Positions 62,743 to 64,000 of a stretch of 64,000 nucleotides of DNA are shown in pieces. Position 1 is the first letter of the stretch. The number at the start of each line of letters is the position of its first letter. Origin of the DNA: JAKFWF01 sp963741505 (GTDB taxonomy: Bacteria > Pseudomonadota > Alphaproteobacteria > Rhizobiales > Hyphomicrobiaceae); assembly GCA_963741505.1 (NCBI GenBank), contig CAVUIJ010000010.1, positions 62,001-126,000 on the forward strand, in the 5' to 3' direction. Made by a program: the position numbers and the translations under genes. A model generated the notes under the pieces. The model was not told the origin of the DNA. It ran no database searches and was given only the letters and a program-made list of their open reading frames with translations.

Positions 62743-63063
62743 GCCGGAATTCTCGATCGCGTGCTCGACACCGGGCGGCAGGAATATGACGTCGTGCTTG
62801 CGAACGACGTGGTCCTTGCCGGCGATCTGCATCAGGCCCTCGCCTTCGAGCACGTGGTAGATCTGCTCCTGGACCTTGTGGGTGTGCACGGCGACGCGGG
62901 CCATCGGCTGGTACATCGAGATGCGATAGTCGAGGTGTTTCGCGCCCGCCGTCTCGGGCATGACCAGCGGTTTCGACAGTGCGCCGCCGAAGTGGTTCGG
63001 GAATTCCCGCCACGGCACCTCGGCGATGTTGCGGATGAAGGCCTTGGGTTCAGGGTTGGTCAT
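62683..63063 (-). CDS. Small cupin-domain protein
   Basis: 126 residues, single cupin barrel: the metal motif 1 is HTHKVQEQIYHVLEGEG and motif 2 is DVIFLPPGVEHAIENSG, with the His and Glu ligands present. ATG 63063 (MTNPEPKAF) sits next to a repeat element. It is on the same strand as the TPP enzyme, 212 bp downstream of its stop, and may act on its product or be a small dioxygenase/isomerase. The 3' end overlaps the convergent rRNA methyltransferase gene. Confidence 0.87.
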   Translation of the reverse strand: MTNPEPKAFIRNIAEVPWREFPNHFGGALSKPLVMPETAGAKHLDYRISMYQPMARVAVHTHKVQEQIYHVLEGEGLMQIAGKDHVVRKHDVIFLPPGVEHAIENSGLVDLVFLVITSPVSDEVVG

Positions 63064-63087
63064 GGGGTGTGGTCCTTCGCGAGTTAT

Positions 63088-63268
63088 CCCCTCTCCCCGT
63101 TTTGACGGGGAGAGGGTCAGGGTGAGGGGCGGCGGTCGGCTCGGATGCGAACGGAGTGATGTTGCAGAACGGAGAAGGGGAGTCGAACCGAGCAGCCGCC
63201 CCTCACCCTCGGCCGGCCAAGAGGGGCCGTCCTCTGCCCTCTCCCCGTAAGTGGACGGGGAGAGGGGA
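63088..63268. repeat. CCCCTCTCCC-type rhizobial intergenic element, copy 2
   Basis: Same design as the element at 56441-56632: CCCCTCTCCCCG...CGGGGAGAGGG then GTCAGGGTGAGGGGCGG, and on the right GCCGCCCCTCACCCTCGG with CTCTGCCCTCTCCCCG...CGGGGAGAGGGG. 181 bp, between the TPP enzyme and the cupin gene, both on the minus strand. Confidence 0.75.
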
Positions 63269-63275
63269 AGTAGCG

Positions 63276-64000
63276 TCACTGCCCCGGCACCCAGGGCTTG
63301 CCGAAGCCGGGCTCGCGATAGGGTGTCGGCGGCAGCTGCCAGCTGCCCGTTGCCGGCGGCCGGATCTCGGCATCGACGTGGACGTCGAGCAGGAACGGCT
63401 TGTTTGCTGCCACCGCGTGCTCGAGCGCGCCCTTGAAGTCCTCCGACTTGGTGATCGTCAGCGCATCGACGCCGCGACGCCTTCGCCCACATCGCGAAGT
63501 CCGGATTGTACGGCTTGTTGTTGGCGCCGGCGTGGAACATGGTGCCGAGCTCGCGGCCGCCGAACATGCCGAGCTGGATGTCGCGGATCGAGACCCAGCC
63601 GAAGTTGTTCCACAGCACCCACACCACCGGGATCTGGTATTCGACGGCGGTGCACAACACGTGCGGCACCATCGTGAACGAGCCGTCGCCGACGATCGAC
63701 ACGCAGGGGCGGTCAGGCGCTGCGAGCTTGGCACCCAGCACGCCGGCGGCGCCGAACCCCATGCCGGAGAAGCCCCACGAGTTCAGCATCGTCTGCGGGC
63801 GCCGCGCGTTCCAGAACTGCATGTACCAGTTGTGGTTGACGCCGACGTCGCAGGCGAGGATGGCGTTGTCGGGCAGCACCGCCTGGCAGTCGGCGACTAC
63901 CCGCTCGGGTCGGATCGGGTTCGAATGCATGGCGAAGTTCGGCGCCGTGAACTTTTCCCACTCGGCCCGCCAGCCCTTGATGTCGGCGTGCCAGGCCCTG
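63276..64000 (-). pseudogene. Acetolactate-synthase-like TPP-dependent enzyme, 5' truncated by window, one frameshift
   Basis: The frame is open from the window end. The C-terminal TPP domain shows GVNHNWYMQFWNARRPQTMLNSWGFSGMGFGAAGVLGAKLA and the GDGSFTM...NN metal-TPP motif (VSIVGDGSFTMVPHVLCTA...WVLWNNFGW). After FAMWAKA the homology leaves the frame; removing a base near 63474 restores GVDALTITKSEDFKGALEHAVAANKPFLLDVHVDAEIRPPATG and a stop at 63276. Members are benzoylformate decarboxylase, sulfoacetaldehyde acetyltransferase and acetolactate synthase types; which one is not clear. Near a Liv-type transporter and cupin, a catabolic role is likelier than branched-chain synthesis. Confidence 0.8.

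Noticed and set aside
63276..64000. Naming the TPP enzyme ilvB
   Set aside because: No ilvN or ilvC neighbour, catabolic context, and the N-terminal half is missing.

Overview
The window is high-GC DNA (about 65% by eye) with dense coding on both strands. It looks like the chromosome of an alphaproteobacterium of the Rhizobiales/Hyphomicrobiales (Bradyrhizobium/Rhodopseudomonas/Xanthobacteraceae-like). The grounds are the lepB-rnc-era-recO order, the coiled-coil/zapA/6S RNA/5-FTHF cyclo-ligase order, a DUF1013 (TrcR-type) cell-cycle regulator, a BcsS-type protein, a TIGR02186/TauE pair and rhizobial-style intergenic repeats. This is inference; no rRNA is present to settle it. I see no integrase, transposase, phage gene or CRISPR array.

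Layout. 1-5.8 kb: end of an unrecognised gene, gltX, comEC, an M20 peptidase. 6.1-10.4 kb: a spermidine/putrescine-type ABC operon (binding protein, ATPase, two permeases) in which every gene carries single-base frameshifts. 10.5-12.8 kb: a three-gene cassette of methyltransferase, glycosyltransferase and a 6-pyruvoyl-tetrahydropterin-synthase-like protein lacking the usual catalytic residues. 13-24 kb: fructose-bisphosphate aldolase, cyclopropane fatty acid synthase, SDR, MFS, BcsS, phasin, rhodanese, glutaryl-CoA dehydrogenase. 24-31 kb: MMPL exporter, SixA, GST, DHDPS-family enzyme, TauE, RraA. 31-45.6 kb: housekeeping block (lepB, rnc, era, recO, gap, zapA, 6S RNA, cyclo-ligase, yebC, ymdB, trcR, tRNA-Arg). 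45.7-53 kb: PilZ, GFA, MBL, GumN, amine-oxidase-like flavoprotein, agmatinase, quinone-oxidoreductase-like MDR. 53-64 kb: a catabolic block with a Liv-type ABC transporter whose LivM, LivG and LivF parts lie in one reading frame, an IclR regulator, a TIM-barrel isomerase, a flavoprotein dehydrogenase, a cupin and a TPP-dependent enzyme cut by the window end.

Most unusual: (1) two 272-bp elements bounded by CTAG, in opposite orientations, whose terminal inverted repeats vary together between copies; one fills the lepB-rnc junction. (2) Three copies of a two-hairpin REP-like element. (3) Fourteen apparent frameshifts, all readable as single-base insertions and eleven of them within 3.5 kb, which points to sequence error as much as to gene decay. 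(4) The pterin-synthase-like/glycosyltransferase/methyltransferase cassette. (5) The LivM-LivG-LivF fusion.
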